Virus record (IMG/VR): IMGVR_UViG_3300032213_001373
Coordinates: 38,328 to 102,327 of that record
Strand: one strand, 5' to 3'
DNA from: a virus
Length of the DNA: 64,000 nucleotides
Shown: one piece after another, positions 1-7,998 of the stretch
Layout of the letters: every line of letters begins with the position of its first letter
Position numbering within the stretch: position 1 is the first letter of the stretch
Program-made: the position numbers and the translations under genes
Notes under the pieces: model-generated
Databases searched by the model: none
What the model was told of the DNA's origin: nothing
What the model saw: only the letters and a program-made list of their open reading frames with translations

Positions 1-576
1 TAGATCTTCAGTAACTCTTCGACCAGATTTAAAGTGAATTAAACGATCTTTGAGAGTTGGATGATGGGGGTCATTTCCGAGTGTTCTGATTTCTTCCCCG
101 GCTCTTTTACGAAGCGTTATTTCTCCACGCATTTTTTCTAAGTTTGCTGATGCAGTTGGTCCAGCAAGATGTCCTTGATCATTTAAGAAATCAACAACTT
201 CACTGTGTTTAAACCATGTGCGTGTACCACGTTGAAGTGAATCTACGTCCATTGGGTCTGTACCCTCTGTTCTGCGACCCATACCCTTTTGTTCTACATA
301 GTGTGGAATTTCTCGTGTGTGAGTCCAACGTTTTACAGAATCTGGGTGTACGCCATATAACGAAGAAATCTCATGCATCTGTAGATATGGCAAACCTTCC
401 TCATCAACTGGGGTTGGCTTAGCTGTTGATTGGCGTACATAGTTAGTACCCATCAATTCGCTATATCTAGACTCATTAAGAGGTTTAGCAGAGGTTAATC
501 CGGCCACTGGTTCGAACTTTTCGACCTTGGGGGTATTTTCTGATTTGGCTTTTGGTAGGTTCTTTTTCTTAGCCAT
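1..576 (-). CDS. HTH DNA-binding protein, partial
   Basis: Open on the minus strand from ATG at 576 to the left edge without a stop, about 192 codons visible; the C-terminus lies outside the window. The N-terminus is basic (MAKKKNLPKAK). Around residues 66-95 the segment MHEISSLYGVHPDSVKRWT reads like a MerR/excisionase-type helix-turn-helix, followed by a basic stretch and FKHSEVVDFLNDQGHL. The gene starts immediately upstream of the TAA of the next gene (577-579), so the two are translationally adjacent. Possible jobs are a transcription factor or a small packaging/DNA-binding protein; the specific role is not recognised. Confidence 0.7.
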   Translation of the reverse strand, partial: MAKKKNLPKAKSENTPKVEKFEPVAGLTSAKPLNESRYSELMGTNYVRQSTAKPTPVDEEGLPYLQMHEISSLYGVHPDSVKRWTHTREIPHYVEQKGMGRRTEGTDPMDVDSLQRGTRTWFKHSEVVDFLNDQGHLAGPTASANLEKMRGEITLRKRAGEEIRTLGNDPHHPTLKDRLIHFKSGRRVTEDL

Positions 577-1119
577 TTAGTTCCACCGTGGTCTCAAGTG
601 TGTGAAGTTGTGAGCAACTCTAGGGTTAAATTCAATAGGCACAGTAGCAGAGATGTTTGCCTTACCATCATTAACTAGGTGAGGTGGTGGGGCAAGCGTT
701 GCTTTAGGAGCATTGCGCTTTACATTCATAATTAAGCTACCACCATTGTCTGCTGGGGTAACTCTAGCCTTCAAGCGACGATCAGGCTGCAAACCTTCCG
801 GCCACATATACTGACCTGGATCAATGCGCTCGCCTTTGTGTACACCACGTTGGTAGCCGCGTTGGTTTTGTCTAGCCTTTAAAGAATCAAGAACAGAGTC
901 TGAGACTGCATATGGTTTACCTTTATCGTCACGACGTGAACGAATGGTTCCTAAGTAACCGTCTGGATATTCTGCTGAAGGAGTTCTGCCAACACCAAGA
1001 CGTAAGAAATCCATGGAACTGCGTGGAACGATAGGCGTACCTCCACCACCTGTGGTGGTGTATGCGCCAACGTATCCACTAGCACCTAGATACTGCCAGT
1101 TCTGGTGTGAGGATGGCAT
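577..1119 (-). CDS. hypothetical protein
   Basis: 180 residues, not recognised. It is rich in Gly, Pro, Arg and Tyr, has low predicted order in its first 40 residues and a tail with VAHNFTHLRPRW. No membrane segment, signal peptide or Cys motif is visible. Its ATG shares a TAATG junction with the stop of the zinc-binding small gene upstream, so it belongs to the same minus-strand operon. The repetitive basic character would suit a minor virion or nucleic-acid-associated protein, but this is only a guess. Confidence 0.6.
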   Translation of the reverse strand: MPSSHQNWQYLGASGYVGAYTTTGGGGTPIVPRSSMDFLRLGVGRTPSAEYPDGYLGTIRSRRDDKGKPYAVSDSVLDSLKARQNQRGYQRGVHKGERIDPGQYMWPEGLQPDRRLKARVTPADNGGSLIMNVKRNAPKATLAPPPHLVNDGKANISATVPIEFNPRVAHNFTHLRPRWN

Positions 1120-1391
1120 TACTTCTCCTCGTCTACGACAACTTCTTCTTTAACTTCTTCTACAGGAGCTTCTTCAACTGCTGCTGCTTTTTTCTTTACT
1201 TGCTTTTTAACCTCTGGTTGAGGAGCAGGCTCTTCGATAGGGGCTTTGAATACTTCGACTTCAAAAACTTTGGTTCCAAGATCCCGTGAAAGTTTGATGA
1301 ACCACGGTAAGTGAGCAGCACAATATAACTGAGAACGAGCTTTATCTTTAAGCTCATACTTTGCCAACTCTCCACAGTTATCGCAGGTCAT
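1119..1391 (-). CDS. small zinc-finger-like protein with charged tail
   Basis: 90 residues. The N-terminus has MTCDNCGELAKYEL and then YCAAHLPWF, giving a Cys-x2-Cys...Cys-x2-His set that could bind one zinc ion (residues 3-29). The C-terminal half is a low-complexity Pro/Glu/Lys/Val tail with alternating acidic and basic blocks. The start codon overlaps the stop of the holin-like gene upstream by four bases (ATGA). Function unknown; the zinc binding is inferred from spacing only. Confidence 0.6.
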   Translation of the reverse strand: MTCDNCGELAKYELKDKARSQLYCAAHLPWFIKLSRDLGTKVFEVEVFKAPIEEPAPQPEVKKQVKKKAAAVEEAPVEEVKEEVVVDEEK

Positions 1392-1660
1392 GGTTTCTTC
1401 TTTGCAGCTTTCTTAACTTTCTTGTTTGACTCTTCAACAATAGCAGCTAATTGCTTTTCAATCTCAGGAAGAACAGCCTTCACAATACCGAATGCTGGAT
1501 CTTTTGGATTTACTGCACGAGCAGCTACTGGAAGAACGGCTGCTAATCCTGCAGCAACAAGTCCTGTAATATCATGGTTGCCGGTCATCCATACTGCGGT
1601 AGCAGCTGCCACAAAAGAGCGGCCATAGGAGGCGAGCATTGCCTTTAGTTTTGCGTCCAT
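1388..1660 (-). CDS. small membrane protein, holin-like
   Basis: 90 residues with two hydrophobic segments (about residues 13-25 and 31-50, the latter ITGLVAAGLAAVLPVAARAV) separated by a short loop with TGNHD, and a strongly basic Lys-rich C-terminus ending KKVKKAAKKKP. This layout of short hydrophobic hairpin plus basic tail is typical of phage holins, and the gene lies close to the plus-strand lysis cassette although on the opposite strand. Holin function is an inference from topology; a tail-associated or regulatory membrane protein is possible. Confidence 0.55.
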   Translation of the reverse strand: MDAKLKAMLASYGRSFVAAATAVWMTGNHDITGLVAAGLAAVLPVAARAVNPKDPAFGIVKAVLPEIEKQLAAIVEESNKKVKKAAKKKP

Positions 1661-1723
1661 TTTATTTCCTTTCTAGGTGGTCCTAGGATATCTATGGTGC
1701 CCTAAAAAGGGTGTAACGTCAGG

Positions 1724-1972
1724 TTAATCCTTGTTTTCTTTGATGTGCTGGTCCAAACGGCCCTTCATTTCGGACACTTCGCTGCGGATTTCGCCCAAGA
1801 TCGGGAGGATCTCTAGACGAATCTTATCGGCTAAGCTGTTGCCACCATTGGGCTTCAATTCACTTAAGTATTCTTTGATTAGGTACTCGTTAAACTTTCT
1901 AAGCGCTACAAACAACGATGTTGAAATCGCAATAATTCCGGAGATAACTCCAACCCAATCAAGCAGTGACAT
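1724..1972 (-). CDS. single-TM protein with cytoplasmic coiled tail
   Basis: 82 residues from the ATG at 1972. An ATG further upstream at 2017 is open, but the start at 1972 has GGGAGA about 4 bases upstream and the reading MSLLDWVGVISGIIAISTSL, a clean N-terminal membrane segment. After it comes a charged helix and a C-terminal region (SEVSEMKGRLDQHIKENKD) likely to coil. The layout resembles small membrane proteins often found near actinophage lysis genes (holin or holin-accessory type). It is the first minus-strand gene left of a divergent intergenic region. Confidence 0.55.
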   Translation of the reverse strand: MSLLDWVGVISGIIAISTSLFVALRKFNEYLIKEYLSELKPNGGNSLADKIRLEILPILGEIRSEVSEMKGRLDQHIKENKD

Positions 1973-1994
1973 ATTGTCTCCCAAGGTGTATTTA

Positions 1995-2023
1995 ATTGTA
2001 TGCAAACTATGATGCATGAAACA
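1995..2023 (-). promoter_or_regulatory. candidate minus-strand promoter
   Basis: On the minus strand a TACAAT hexamer (1995-2000) lies about 22 bases upstream of the ATG at 1972, a sensible -10 distance. A hexamer at the -35 position with a 17-base spacer (TGTTTC, 2018-2023) is poor and is overlapped by the palindrome at 2016-2034, so activation or repression through that site is plausible. Prediction by eye only. Confidence 0.3.
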
Positions 2024-2034
2024 CAGTGTGTCAT
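2016..2034. promoter_or_regulatory. 19-bp inverted repeat in divergent promoter region
   Basis: ATGAAACACAGTGTGTCAT is a near-perfect palindrome (one mismatched pair) centred at 2025, between the divergently transcribed membrane protein (minus, start 1972) and the PA14 protein/lysis unit (plus, start 2069). It is the only divergent junction in the window, so this is a natural place for an operator controlling lysis. The regulator is unknown. Confidence 0.35.
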
Positions 2035-2068
2035 GTTAAACTCTGTACATAGTTAGAAGGAGATAATC

Positions 2069-4885
2069 ATAAACCCACTGCGTATATTCGCAGCACTATC
2101 TGTATTACTAAATAGGATTAATTTCGTAATTGGAGCGGGTTTTATATACCTGCTGTTAACACTTTCCCCAGCTCAGGCTGATGAACCTAGTCCCTCCACA
2201 GGGTCTGAGACCTCAACTGTTCTAGTTGGTACTCCAACTCAAGAACCCGCGCCTGCAACTTCGGGCCCTCAAACTTCCAGTACGACAAATTCTGCTGAGG
2301 TAACTCAGACATCAACGAGTCAACCTTCTTCGACGCCCACAAACGGTTCTTCTCAGCCCAGCGATCCAAGTCCAGCTGCTGCGCCCGAATCTTCGACTCA
2401 GCACACTTCAACTGAACCGACAACTTCAACACCTTCCCCTTCTCCGGCTGATACCACTGGATCAACGACACCAAGTAGCCAAGAACAAACGCCACCAACA
2501 ACAGTAGAGACTCCAACTGTAACCTCCGTTCAGACAAAAATAGAGAACGCAACTGTAACATTAAATACGGCTGTAGCTACAGCTTCTCCTGAACAAATTT
2601 CTGCGGCTACAGAACCTGTTGCTGCGGCTCAAACAGCTATTGCAGCCGCTGATTCAGCCACCGCGGTTGCTGTAACAGCCCAAGCAGCGGTAGATTCTCA
2701 GACAGCCGTGGTAGCAACTGCTACTACAAATGTAGCAACCGCCCAAGCAGATTTAACAACGGCTACTACTAATCTAACAACAGCTCAAGCTGATTTAACA
2801 ACAGCTCAAACCACCCTTACTAACGCCCCTGTAGTTGAGACAACCGCCCCAGGACTTGTTGTAAAAGTCTACAACGTTCAAGGTCAAAACCAAGCTCCAG
2901 TACTGCCACAAGGGGCAACACCTATCCATACAGCAGTTGACACTAACGGCATCAATGAAAACTGGGGAAGCGGTAACGTAGCTGGCTCTAATCGTTCAGA
3001 GGATGTAATTGTTACCTATGAAGGACAAGTTACTGCACCAGAGGGCGTAAACACCATTCGGTTCTTAACACTTTCAGATGATGGCGCCAGGATATTTATT
3101 GATAACGTATTAGTTGTAAACCAGTGGGTAGACCAAGGACCTACCTGGAGCCTTCCAAGTCAGTGGATTGATTTCACTAACGACAGAACTAAGGATATTG
3201 CCGTTTGGTATTATGAAAATGGTGGCGGTGCAACCCTTCATCTAGGTTGGCAACACAGCGGTATTCATACAGGTGTGGGTGCTCAGTATCTATCACATAC
3301 AACAACTACTCAAGACCCTACGTTAGTAACGGCGGTCACTACCGCACAATCTACTGTTACAGATAAAACGGAAGTGAAGCAAGTAGCAGAGACAACGCTT
3401 GCAACAGCTCAGACCACACTAACAACAGAAACTGGGACATTAACAACCCTCCAATCAACAGCTAGTACAGCACTTGCAACAGCTAACGCTCTAGCAGATA
3501 CAGCTACAGCTACGGTTGCCACTGCCGTTACAGTTCTTCAAACTCCGATTCCTCAGCCGACTCCAACACCTGAGCCAACTCCCGCACCGCAGCCAGAGCC
3601 AACACCAACCCCACAACCAGAGCCGACACCAACCCCAACACCACAACCCGAACCTTCACCTGAACCTACCCCCGTTCCTGTCGATCCAACACCCACACCA
3701 GTAGCGCCACAACCAGTGGAACCAACACCAACGCCAACTCCAACACCTGAACCTCCTACAGTTCCGTCAGTGGACCCTGTCCCCACAAATCCTGACCCGG
3801 TTCCAACACCTCAACCTGAGCCTCAACCTCAACCAACCTCTCCTGAGCCCGAAACGACACCAGAGGTAGACACTCCAGAGCCTCAACCAGAGCCTTCTCC
3901 AGAGGAAACACAAAATCCGGAAGAGCCTGAGTCTCCTGAAGAGAACATTCCTTCAGACACTGAAGACGGTTCAGACAGTCCTGAAGATCTTCCCGAAGAC
4001 GATACTGATCCCACCACAGAGTCACCTACTGAGCCCTCCACAGAAGAGCCAGAGACACCCACAGAACCATCAACAGGTACGGAAGAGCCCGAAGAACAAC
4101 CCGTAGAGCCTGAGGTGCCGTCTGAGGAAGTCGATACACCTGAGGAACCAGAAACACAACCAGAGATACCAGAGCAAGAGCAAGAAAATCCGTCCACAGA
4201 ACCATTAGAACCTCCTATTGAAGAAACAACTCCAGAGCCTACCACACCTGAAGAGGAGGTAGCGTCTGCTGTAGAGGACGTCCTATCTGACGGCAAGCTA
4301 ACTGCTGCTGATGCTGAAGAAGTTATGGACGCTCTAAACGCAGATGGAAAAGTCACTGCTGAGGAAGTCACTGCCCTAGTTGATGCCCTAAAGGAAGACG
4401 GCAAGCTTAGTGCTGCTGAGAAGGAACTTGTTGCTACTGCTCTTATTGAGTCTGTAGCCCCAGGTGAAACCCTCACAAAAGAACAGATTCAAGATGCCGG
4501 AATTGCTTATCAAGACCTGCCACCAGAGACTCCTGTTGAGGTTAGACAGGATGAAAACGGTAATGAAGTTATAATTACAGCAGACGTTGCCGCAGCCCTT
4601 GTGCTACTTGAGAACCCTGCGGAATTAATCGGTGAATTATTCAATGACCCAGGTCAAGCCCTCCAAGCACTCGGAAGTATCGGTGCGGACATGAGCCCAG
4701 AAGAACGTGAAGAAGCAACAGAAATGGTAGTTGCTGCCGTTGTGGCTGCAGGCGCTGCTATAAATGCAGTTGGTGCAGCAACAGGAAGCACTGGTGGAAG
4801 CACTGGTGGTTCTGGTGGCGGAGGCAGTTCTGGTGGCGGAGGTCCATCAGGAGATTCTAAAGGCGTTAGGAGACGTAAACCTTGA
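2069..4885 (+). CDS. secreted PA14-domain, Pro-rich protein; non-canonical AUA start
   Basis: Reads as 938 residues from ATA at 2069. An in-frame TAG sits at 2054-2056, then GAAGGAG (2056-2062), then ATA six bases later, followed by a textbook signal peptide (basic NPLRIF, hydrophobic [19 protein letters not shown], cleavage before DEP). No ATG, GTG or TTG occurs in frame until GTG 2708, which would delete the signal. Domains: Ser/Thr/Pro linker to about 150; Ala/Thr-rich helical repeats (ATAQADLTT type) 170-255; PA14-like beta domain 260-410 ([19 protein letters not shown]); second helical stretch 420-490; Pro/Glu repeat stalk 490-726; three DGK(L/V)xxxE helical repeats 728-795; Gly-rich tail ending in RRRKP. 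PA14 domains usually bind glycans, so a role at the host surface during or after lysis is inferred. ATA could alternatively reflect a sequence error. Confidence 0.7.
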   Translation: MNPLRIFAALSVLLNRINFVIGAGFIYLLLTLSPAQADEPSPSTGSETSTVLVGTPTQEPAPATSGPQTSSTTNSAEVTQTSTSQPSSTPTNGSSQPSDPSPAAAPESSTQHTSTEPTTSTPSPSPADTTGSTTPSSQEQTPPTTVETPTVTSVQTKIENATVTLNTAVATASPEQISAATEPVAAAQTAIAAADSATAVAVTAQAAVDSQTAVVATATTNVATAQADLTTATTNLTTAQADLTTAQTTLTNAPVVETTAPGLVVKVYNVQGQNQAPVLPQGATPIHTAVDTNGINENWGSGNVAGSNRSEDVIVTYEGQVTAPEGVNTIRFLTLSDDGARIFIDNVLVVNQWVDQGPTWSLPSQWIDFTNDRTKDIAVWYYENGGGATLHLGWQHSGIHTGVGAQYLSHTTTTQDPTLVTAVTTAQSTVTDKTEVKQVAETTLATAQTTLTTETGTLTTLQSTASTALATANALADTATATVATAVTVLQTPIPQPTPTPEPTPAPQPEPTPTPQPEPTPTPTPQPEPSPEPTPVPVDPTPTPVAPQPVEPTPTPTPTPEPPTVPSVDPVPTNPDPVPTPQPEPQPQPTSPEPETTPEVDTPEPQPEPSPEETQNPEEPESPEENIPSDTEDGSDSPEDLPEDDTDPTTESPTEPSTEEPETPTEPSTGTEEPEEQPVEPEVPSEEVDTPEEPETQPEIPEQEQENPSTEPLEPPIEETTPEPTTPEEEVASAVEDVLSDGKLTAADAEEVMDALNADGKVTAEEVTALVDALKEDGKLSAAEKELVATALIESVAPGETLTKEQIQDAGIAYQDLPPETPVEVRQDENGNEVIITADVAAALVLLENPAELIGELFNDPGQALQALGSIGADMSPEEREEATEMVVAAVVAAGAAINAVGAATGSTGGSTGGSGGGGSSGGGGPSGDSKGVRRRKP

Positions 4886-5052
4886 AGATTATTAGAGACA
4901 TGATCGACCAACTATGGACATTGTTAGGCATGTTTATCGCCTGGGTTGTCCTCGATGGATCTGCAAAGACTGTAGTTGGTTATGCCATTGTTGGAACAAT
5001 ATTTGCATGGGCCGTTACCTATCCACTTCGTAACCCAAAGGATGAGGAATGA
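4882..5052 (+). CDS. two-TM small membrane protein, holin-like
   Basis: 56 residues from TTG at 4882, which overlaps the PA14 stop and has GGAG nine bases upstream; an internal ATG at 4900 lacks a clear Shine-Dalgarno. Two membrane segments (residues 11-26 [16 protein letters not shown] and 31-47 [17 protein letters not shown]) flank a short loop, then the tail RNPKDEE. It overlaps the next holin-like gene by ATGA. The compact hairpin topology and position directly before the endolysin suggest a holin or holin partner; this is inference. Confidence 0.65.
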   Translation: MKIIRDMIDQLWTLLGMFIAWVVLDGSAKTVVGYAIVGTIFAWAVTYPLRNPKDEE

Positions 5053-5450
5053 AATCAATAGGAAACATTATTTTAAGAATCGTAGCTACTTTTGCAGCTA
5101 GCGGTTTGTCAGTAATTGGTGCTGGAGCTATTGCAGGAGTTGACACAATCACTGCAGTAACTGTAGCTGGTCTTACAGCTGTTGCAGCAGTAGTTGAAAA
5201 ACTTGCCCGCGGCTTTATGAATGACGGTAAATTAGATCTAGAAGAGATCAACGCTGCATTTGCTGCGGTAGATACTAAAGCCAAGAGTGAACACGATCTC
5301 AAGGTAGAAGCTAAGCAAAATGGAACAGACATCACCATCAGTGCAGCAGGTGCAGTAACTTATGCAGCAGTTGCAGCTGGAAAGCCTGAGGGAGAAGTTC
5401 CTGCAGAGCAGCCAGTTGATGAGGACTGGGCAAAAGAGGAGAACAACTAA
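5049..5450 (+). CDS. holin-like membrane protein with DGK repeat
   Basis: 133 residues. Two hydrophobic Ala/Val/Gly segments (about 6-30 and 32-50) are followed by ARGFMNDGKLDLEEINAAF, a half EF-hand-like motif that echoes the DGK repeats in the C-terminal part of the PA14 protein, and an acidic, low-complexity tail (EVPAEQPVDEDWAKEENN). It overlaps its neighbours at both ends (ATGA with the gene before, TAATG with the endolysin after). Small two-TM proteins with an acidic tail immediately before an endolysin are usually holins; I consider that the best call. Confidence 0.6.
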   Translation: MKSIGNIILRIVATFAASGLSVIGAGAIAGVDTITAVTVAGLTAVAAVVEKLARGFMNDGKLDLEEINAAFAAVDTKAKSEHDLKVEAKQNGTDITISAAGAVTYAAVAAGKPEGEVPAEQPVDEDWAKEENN

Positions 5451-6019
5451 TGGCAGATCATGGCACAGCAGCTAAGCTTATTGAAGTTGCTACAGCAGAA
5501 CTAGGAACCATTGAAGGTCCTAAGGATAATGAGACAAAGTACGGCGCTTATACCAAGGCCAACTTCCAGCCATGGTGTGGTTCATTTGTTAACTGGTGCG
5601 CTAACGAGGCTGGTGTAAAGGTACCTAATACTGTATACACCCCTGGTGGAGCAGCAGCATTTAAGAAGGCTAGTTCATGGATTGATGGAGACATCGCAGA
5701 TCCAGAACCAGGAGATATTGCGTATTTTGATTTCCCATCAGACGGCGTCGATAGAATTTCTCACGTAGGAATTGTTATCAAGGACAACGGAGATGGAACT
5801 GTTTGGTGCATTGAGGGTAATACATCCCCTGATGAAAAGGGCAGCCAGCGCAATGGTGGTCAAGTTTCTAAGAAGCTTCGTGCTTTTAAGAAGAACCCAA
5901 AGAAAGTACAGATTTCTATCGTGGGATTTGGACGCCCTAAGTTTAAGGGTGCTCCTAAGGCTACTGCTCCGGCAGAATCGACCCCGGGGGTTTGTTCCTG
6001 CTGCGGTCGTCAGCTCTAA
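5450..6019 (+). CDS. CHAP-domain endolysin
   Basis: 189 residues. The CHAP (NlpC/P60-like cysteine amidase/peptidase) fold covers about residues 5-165: catalytic Cys43 in PWCGSFVNWC, His105 in RISHVGIV and the third polar position in CIEGNTS (residues 120-126). Such enzymes cleave amide bonds in peptidoglycan and lyse the host. There is no signal peptide, so export through a holin is expected, fitting the two membrane genes directly upstream. The Shine-Dalgarno GAGGAG sits nine bases before the ATG. The C-terminus CSCCGRQL has three Cys in four residues after an Ala/Pro linker and no recognisable wall-binding domain; it may bind metal or be a short targeting tail. Confidence 0.85.
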   Translation: MADHGTAAKLIEVATAELGTIEGPKDNETKYGAYTKANFQPWCGSFVNWCANEAGVKVPNTVYTPGGAAAFKKASSWIDGDIADPEPGDIAYFDFPSDGVDRISHVGIVIKDNGDGTVWCIEGNTSPDEKGSQRNGGQVSKKLRAFKKNPKKVQISIVGFGRPKFKGAPKATAPAESTPGVCSCCGRQL

Positions 6020-6111
6020 TGTATTACTTAACTCACGTAACTTTTCAAGGAGTATTTTTAGTTACACTAATACTCACTGTAGTACTTGGGGATTGGTGGG
6101 CAAACAGATAA
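6019..6111 (+). CDS. 30-residue single-TM peptide
   Basis: Begins in a TAATG junction with the endolysin stop and ends just before the terminator. The sequence MYYLTHVTFQGVFLVTLIL continues to a hydrophobic stretch and ends DWWANR, a single membrane-spanning segment with aromatic belt residues. Its place as the last gene in the lysis unit fits a small holin, antiholin or spanin-like accessory peptide. It is short, so coding status rests on the coupled start and the membrane-like composition. Confidence 0.5.
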   Translation: MYYLTHVTFQGVFLVTLILTVVLGDWWANR

Positions 6112-6112
6112 T

Positions 6113-6145
6113 AAAAAACCCCCGGTTAATAGCCGGGGGTTTTTT
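6113..6145. terminator. bidirectional intrinsic terminator
   Basis: Perfect 7-bp stem CCCCCGG/CCGGGGG (6119-6125 with 6133-6139), loop TTAATAG, flanked by six A on the left and six T on the right, so it acts on both strands. It separates the plus-strand lysis unit from the convergent minus-strand metallophosphoesterase gene. Confidence 0.9.
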
Positions 6146-6146
6146 G

Positions 6147-7310
6147 TTATCCTCCAAGAACAACAAGTTCCCTTCGAGGATCGATACCTTCACCAACAAC
6201 TAAGGAAACGATTCCCGGTTGGCTTTCAAGACCAGACTTATCACGGAACCAAGCTGAACCATTATCCATTGCTGGATTCTGAATAAACAATCTAGGTCCA
6301 ACACTCTGTGCATGGTAGTGGTGGTAGTGACCTACGTTAAGGATGTCAGCCTGAGCAACGGAGCAACGTCCCATGGCTTGACCTCCCCACCACTTAATTA
6401 GATCACGGGCTTGATGACCGTGAGCCATACCATAAAGAGTCCCACTTAGATTAACAGCAAGCGTGCTGTCATCTGCGGCTGGATACCTAAACTCAACGCG
6501 ATCACGTAAGAAGTCATTCTCTTTACATATATCTTCTACCTGTGCAACTACATCGATTTGCCAGGAATCTTCTGGTCGTCCTACTAAGAAACGTTGTACC
6601 TCATCGTGGTTACCTGGAACAACAGGTACAATGATATTTCCAAACGGTGCTAATGCTTTGATCTGAGCCAACAACATACGACGACCAACACGTACCTGCT
6701 CTGATACGCCAATGTCATGGCGACCCATTACCTTACCCTTTTGACTCGTCATACCTTCAATGCAATCACCTAGTTGAGGTAAAGCAATCTGAGCAATAGG
6801 GTATTTCTTAGCTAAATATTTATGGTGATCTACAGCTGCGTCGAATGAACGAAGTACACGATCAATAATGGCAGGAGTGTCATCCTTACCGTACTGAGTA
6901 TCTCCCATGCTGTACACAGCAGTTAGATCTCCCGATACTTCAAGAACCTTTCCAGGCTTCCACTTTGTAATACCATCAAGTAGCTGCTCAAGATCATAAT
7001 CCTTTGCGTTCTCTGGCTTTACTGGCACTACGTTTACACGAAACGACTCAAGCCAATCACCATTAAATGTTTGCCAACGTGAACGACGATGTGAAACAAC
7101 AGCCCACTCTTCTGGATTTAGGTTTGCTTCACGCAGGATGTCTTCTGCACCAGGAGTGTTTCCATCTGGTCGTGGAGTAGACACAACAAATCCACCGTCA
7201 GTTCCAATTTCAGAACGTGGACGCCATGCATCTGGAATGCTTTTATTTACCTTATCTGAACCTTGGTTACTTGTTTGAATTATTGAATCATAGTCATCTG
7301 CTAAGGACAT
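6147..7310 (-). CDS. calcineurin-like metallophosphoesterase
   Basis: About 387 residues. Metal-binding motifs in family order, numbered from the upstream ATG at 7316: GDTQ (about 138-141), GDCIEG (183-188), GNHDE (235-239), then AHGHQ and the His-rich GHYHHYH in the C-terminal part. These are the signatures of the dinuclear-metal phosphoesterase superfamily, which includes Mre11/SbcD nucleases and protein or nucleotide phosphatases. No SbcC partner is adjacent, so the substrate is unknown; a DNA or RNA nuclease is plausible given the replication genes downstream. The ATG at 7310 is preferred because CGGAGA lies six bases upstream. It overlaps the HTH-like gene upstream. Confidence 0.8.
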   Translation of the reverse strand: MSLADDYDSIIQTSNQGSDKVNKSIPDAWRPRSEIGTDGGFVVSTPRPDGNTPGAEDILREANLNPEEWAVVSHRRSRWQTFNGDWLESFRVNVVPVKPENAKDYDLEQLLDGITKWKPGKVLEVSGDLTAVYSMGDTQYGKDDTPAIIDRVLRSFDAAVDHHKYLAKKYPIAQIALPQLGDCIEGMTSQKGKVMGRHDIGVSEQVRVGRRMLLAQIKALAPFGNIIVPVVPGNHDEVQRFLVGRPEDSWQIDVVAQVEDICKENDFLRDRVEFRYPAADDSTLAVNLSGTLYGMAHGHQARDLIKWWGGQAMGRCSVAQADILNVGHYHHYHAQSVGPRLFIQNPAMDNGSAWFRDKSGLESQPGIVSLVVGEGIDPRRELVVLGG

Positions 7311-7534
7311 CCACATTCTCCGTTTCGGTGAGTTAATAAGGATGTCAAACCGAATGACGCCCCAGCTTTTTGGTATAACTTAAAGAGACTTCTAGTTGAG
7401 AAGTCTACGTCATTTAAGGAAGTATCAAATGCAGTTCTATCTGTTTCAGAAAGGGTTGCAGCCCATTGGCCAACAACACAATGGCCACTTAACTTTGTAT
7501 GCTCTTTAGCTTCGGCATATAAATTATCTAACAT
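7301..7534 (-). CDS. small HTH-type DNA-binding protein
   Basis: 77 residues. The C-terminal pattern SLFKLYQKAGASFGLTSLLTHR followed by NGECGC resembles the small helix-turn-helix proteins common in actinophages, where the second helix is followed by a HRxGxCxC tail; the Cys-x-Cys end is notable. The N-terminal part (ATLSETDRTAF) fits the start of such domains. The role is unknown; in other phages similar proteins act as regulators or small terminase-like factors. The gene overlaps the metallophosphoesterase start by about 10 bases. Confidence 0.55.
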   Translation of the reverse strand: MLDNLYAEAKEHTKLSGHCVVGQWAATLSETDRTAFDTSLNDVDFSTRSLFKLYQKAGASFGLTSLLTHRNGECGCP

Positions 7535-7560
7535 ATTTGCTCCGTATGTCTTAGTCCGAT

Positions 7561-7594
7561 GTATAAGCCGGGCCCGTTAAGGCCCGGCTCTTAT
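7561..7594. terminator. GC-rich hairpin terminator
   Basis: GCCGGGCC (7567-7574) pairs with GGCCCGGC (7581-7588) around loop CGTTAA, extended by GTATAA/TTATAC across a two-base bulge. It lies downstream of the minus-strand gene 7604-7957, reading out into a short TTATAC rather than a long U run, so termination may be partial. Confidence 0.6.
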
Positions 7595-7603
7595 ACTACA
7601 CTA

Positions 7604-7957
7604 TTAGTAAGAAGCAGATGCTCCACCATCAAAATTTGGACGACTGCGATAAACAGCTGTCTTGACGATGTTTCCATTAGCCTGTGTAAAACCTGCTGAT
7701 GGATCTGTCTGCTTTGTATAACGAGCTGTCAATGGACGGTAAGCTGCGCCATTACGTTCTGCCTGTGATGGCATTGCGTTCTCACGATTTACCTTTGTGC
7801 CAGCTCCTGTTGGGTCGCCCGCCTTTGCGTTGCCTTTCTTTGGCATAAGTTTGCCAGCCTTTACACCTGCGGTAGAGAACTTAATTCCGTCCTTACCCAT
7901 AGGTGTGCGGCCTTGCTTAGCCATTCCAGCCAACGCTTCAGATGTTACGTCTGCCAT
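7604..7957 (-). CDS. hypothetical protein, basic
   Basis: 117 residues, not recognised. Gly, Ala and Lys rich, with PMGKDGIKFSTAGVKAGKLM and a tail of short polar repeats; probably largely disordered. There is no Cys or membrane segment. It is flanked by a hairpin downstream and a short gap before the SpoVS-like gene, and looks like a single small transcription unit or the last gene of one. Confidence 0.5.
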   Translation of the reverse strand: MADVTSEALAGMAKQGRTPMGKDGIKFSTAGVKAGKLMPKKGNAKAGDPTGAGTKVNRENAMPSQAERNGAAYRPLTARYTKQTDPSAGFTQANGNIVKTAVYRSRPNFDGGASASY

Positions 7958-7998
7958 GTTAGTCCTAACTTTAAGAGATCTCTTAAACTAAGAATACC

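Noticed and set aside
1107-2012. Plus-strand frames over the small minus-strand membrane genes
   Set aside because: Antisense shadows; the minus-strand readings have coupled starts, membrane segments and Shine-Dalgarno sites.
2187-2561. Minus-strand 124-residue frame opposite the PA14 protein N-terminus
   Set aside because: The plus frame has a signal peptide and continuous open reading; the minus frame has no family and a composition of a mirrored Ser/Thr linker.
3553-4476. Long minus-strand frames opposite the Pro/Glu region of the PA14 protein
   Set aside because: They are mirror readings of CCA/GAA repeats (runs of Gly-Val-Gly or Ser), with no ribosome site or family.
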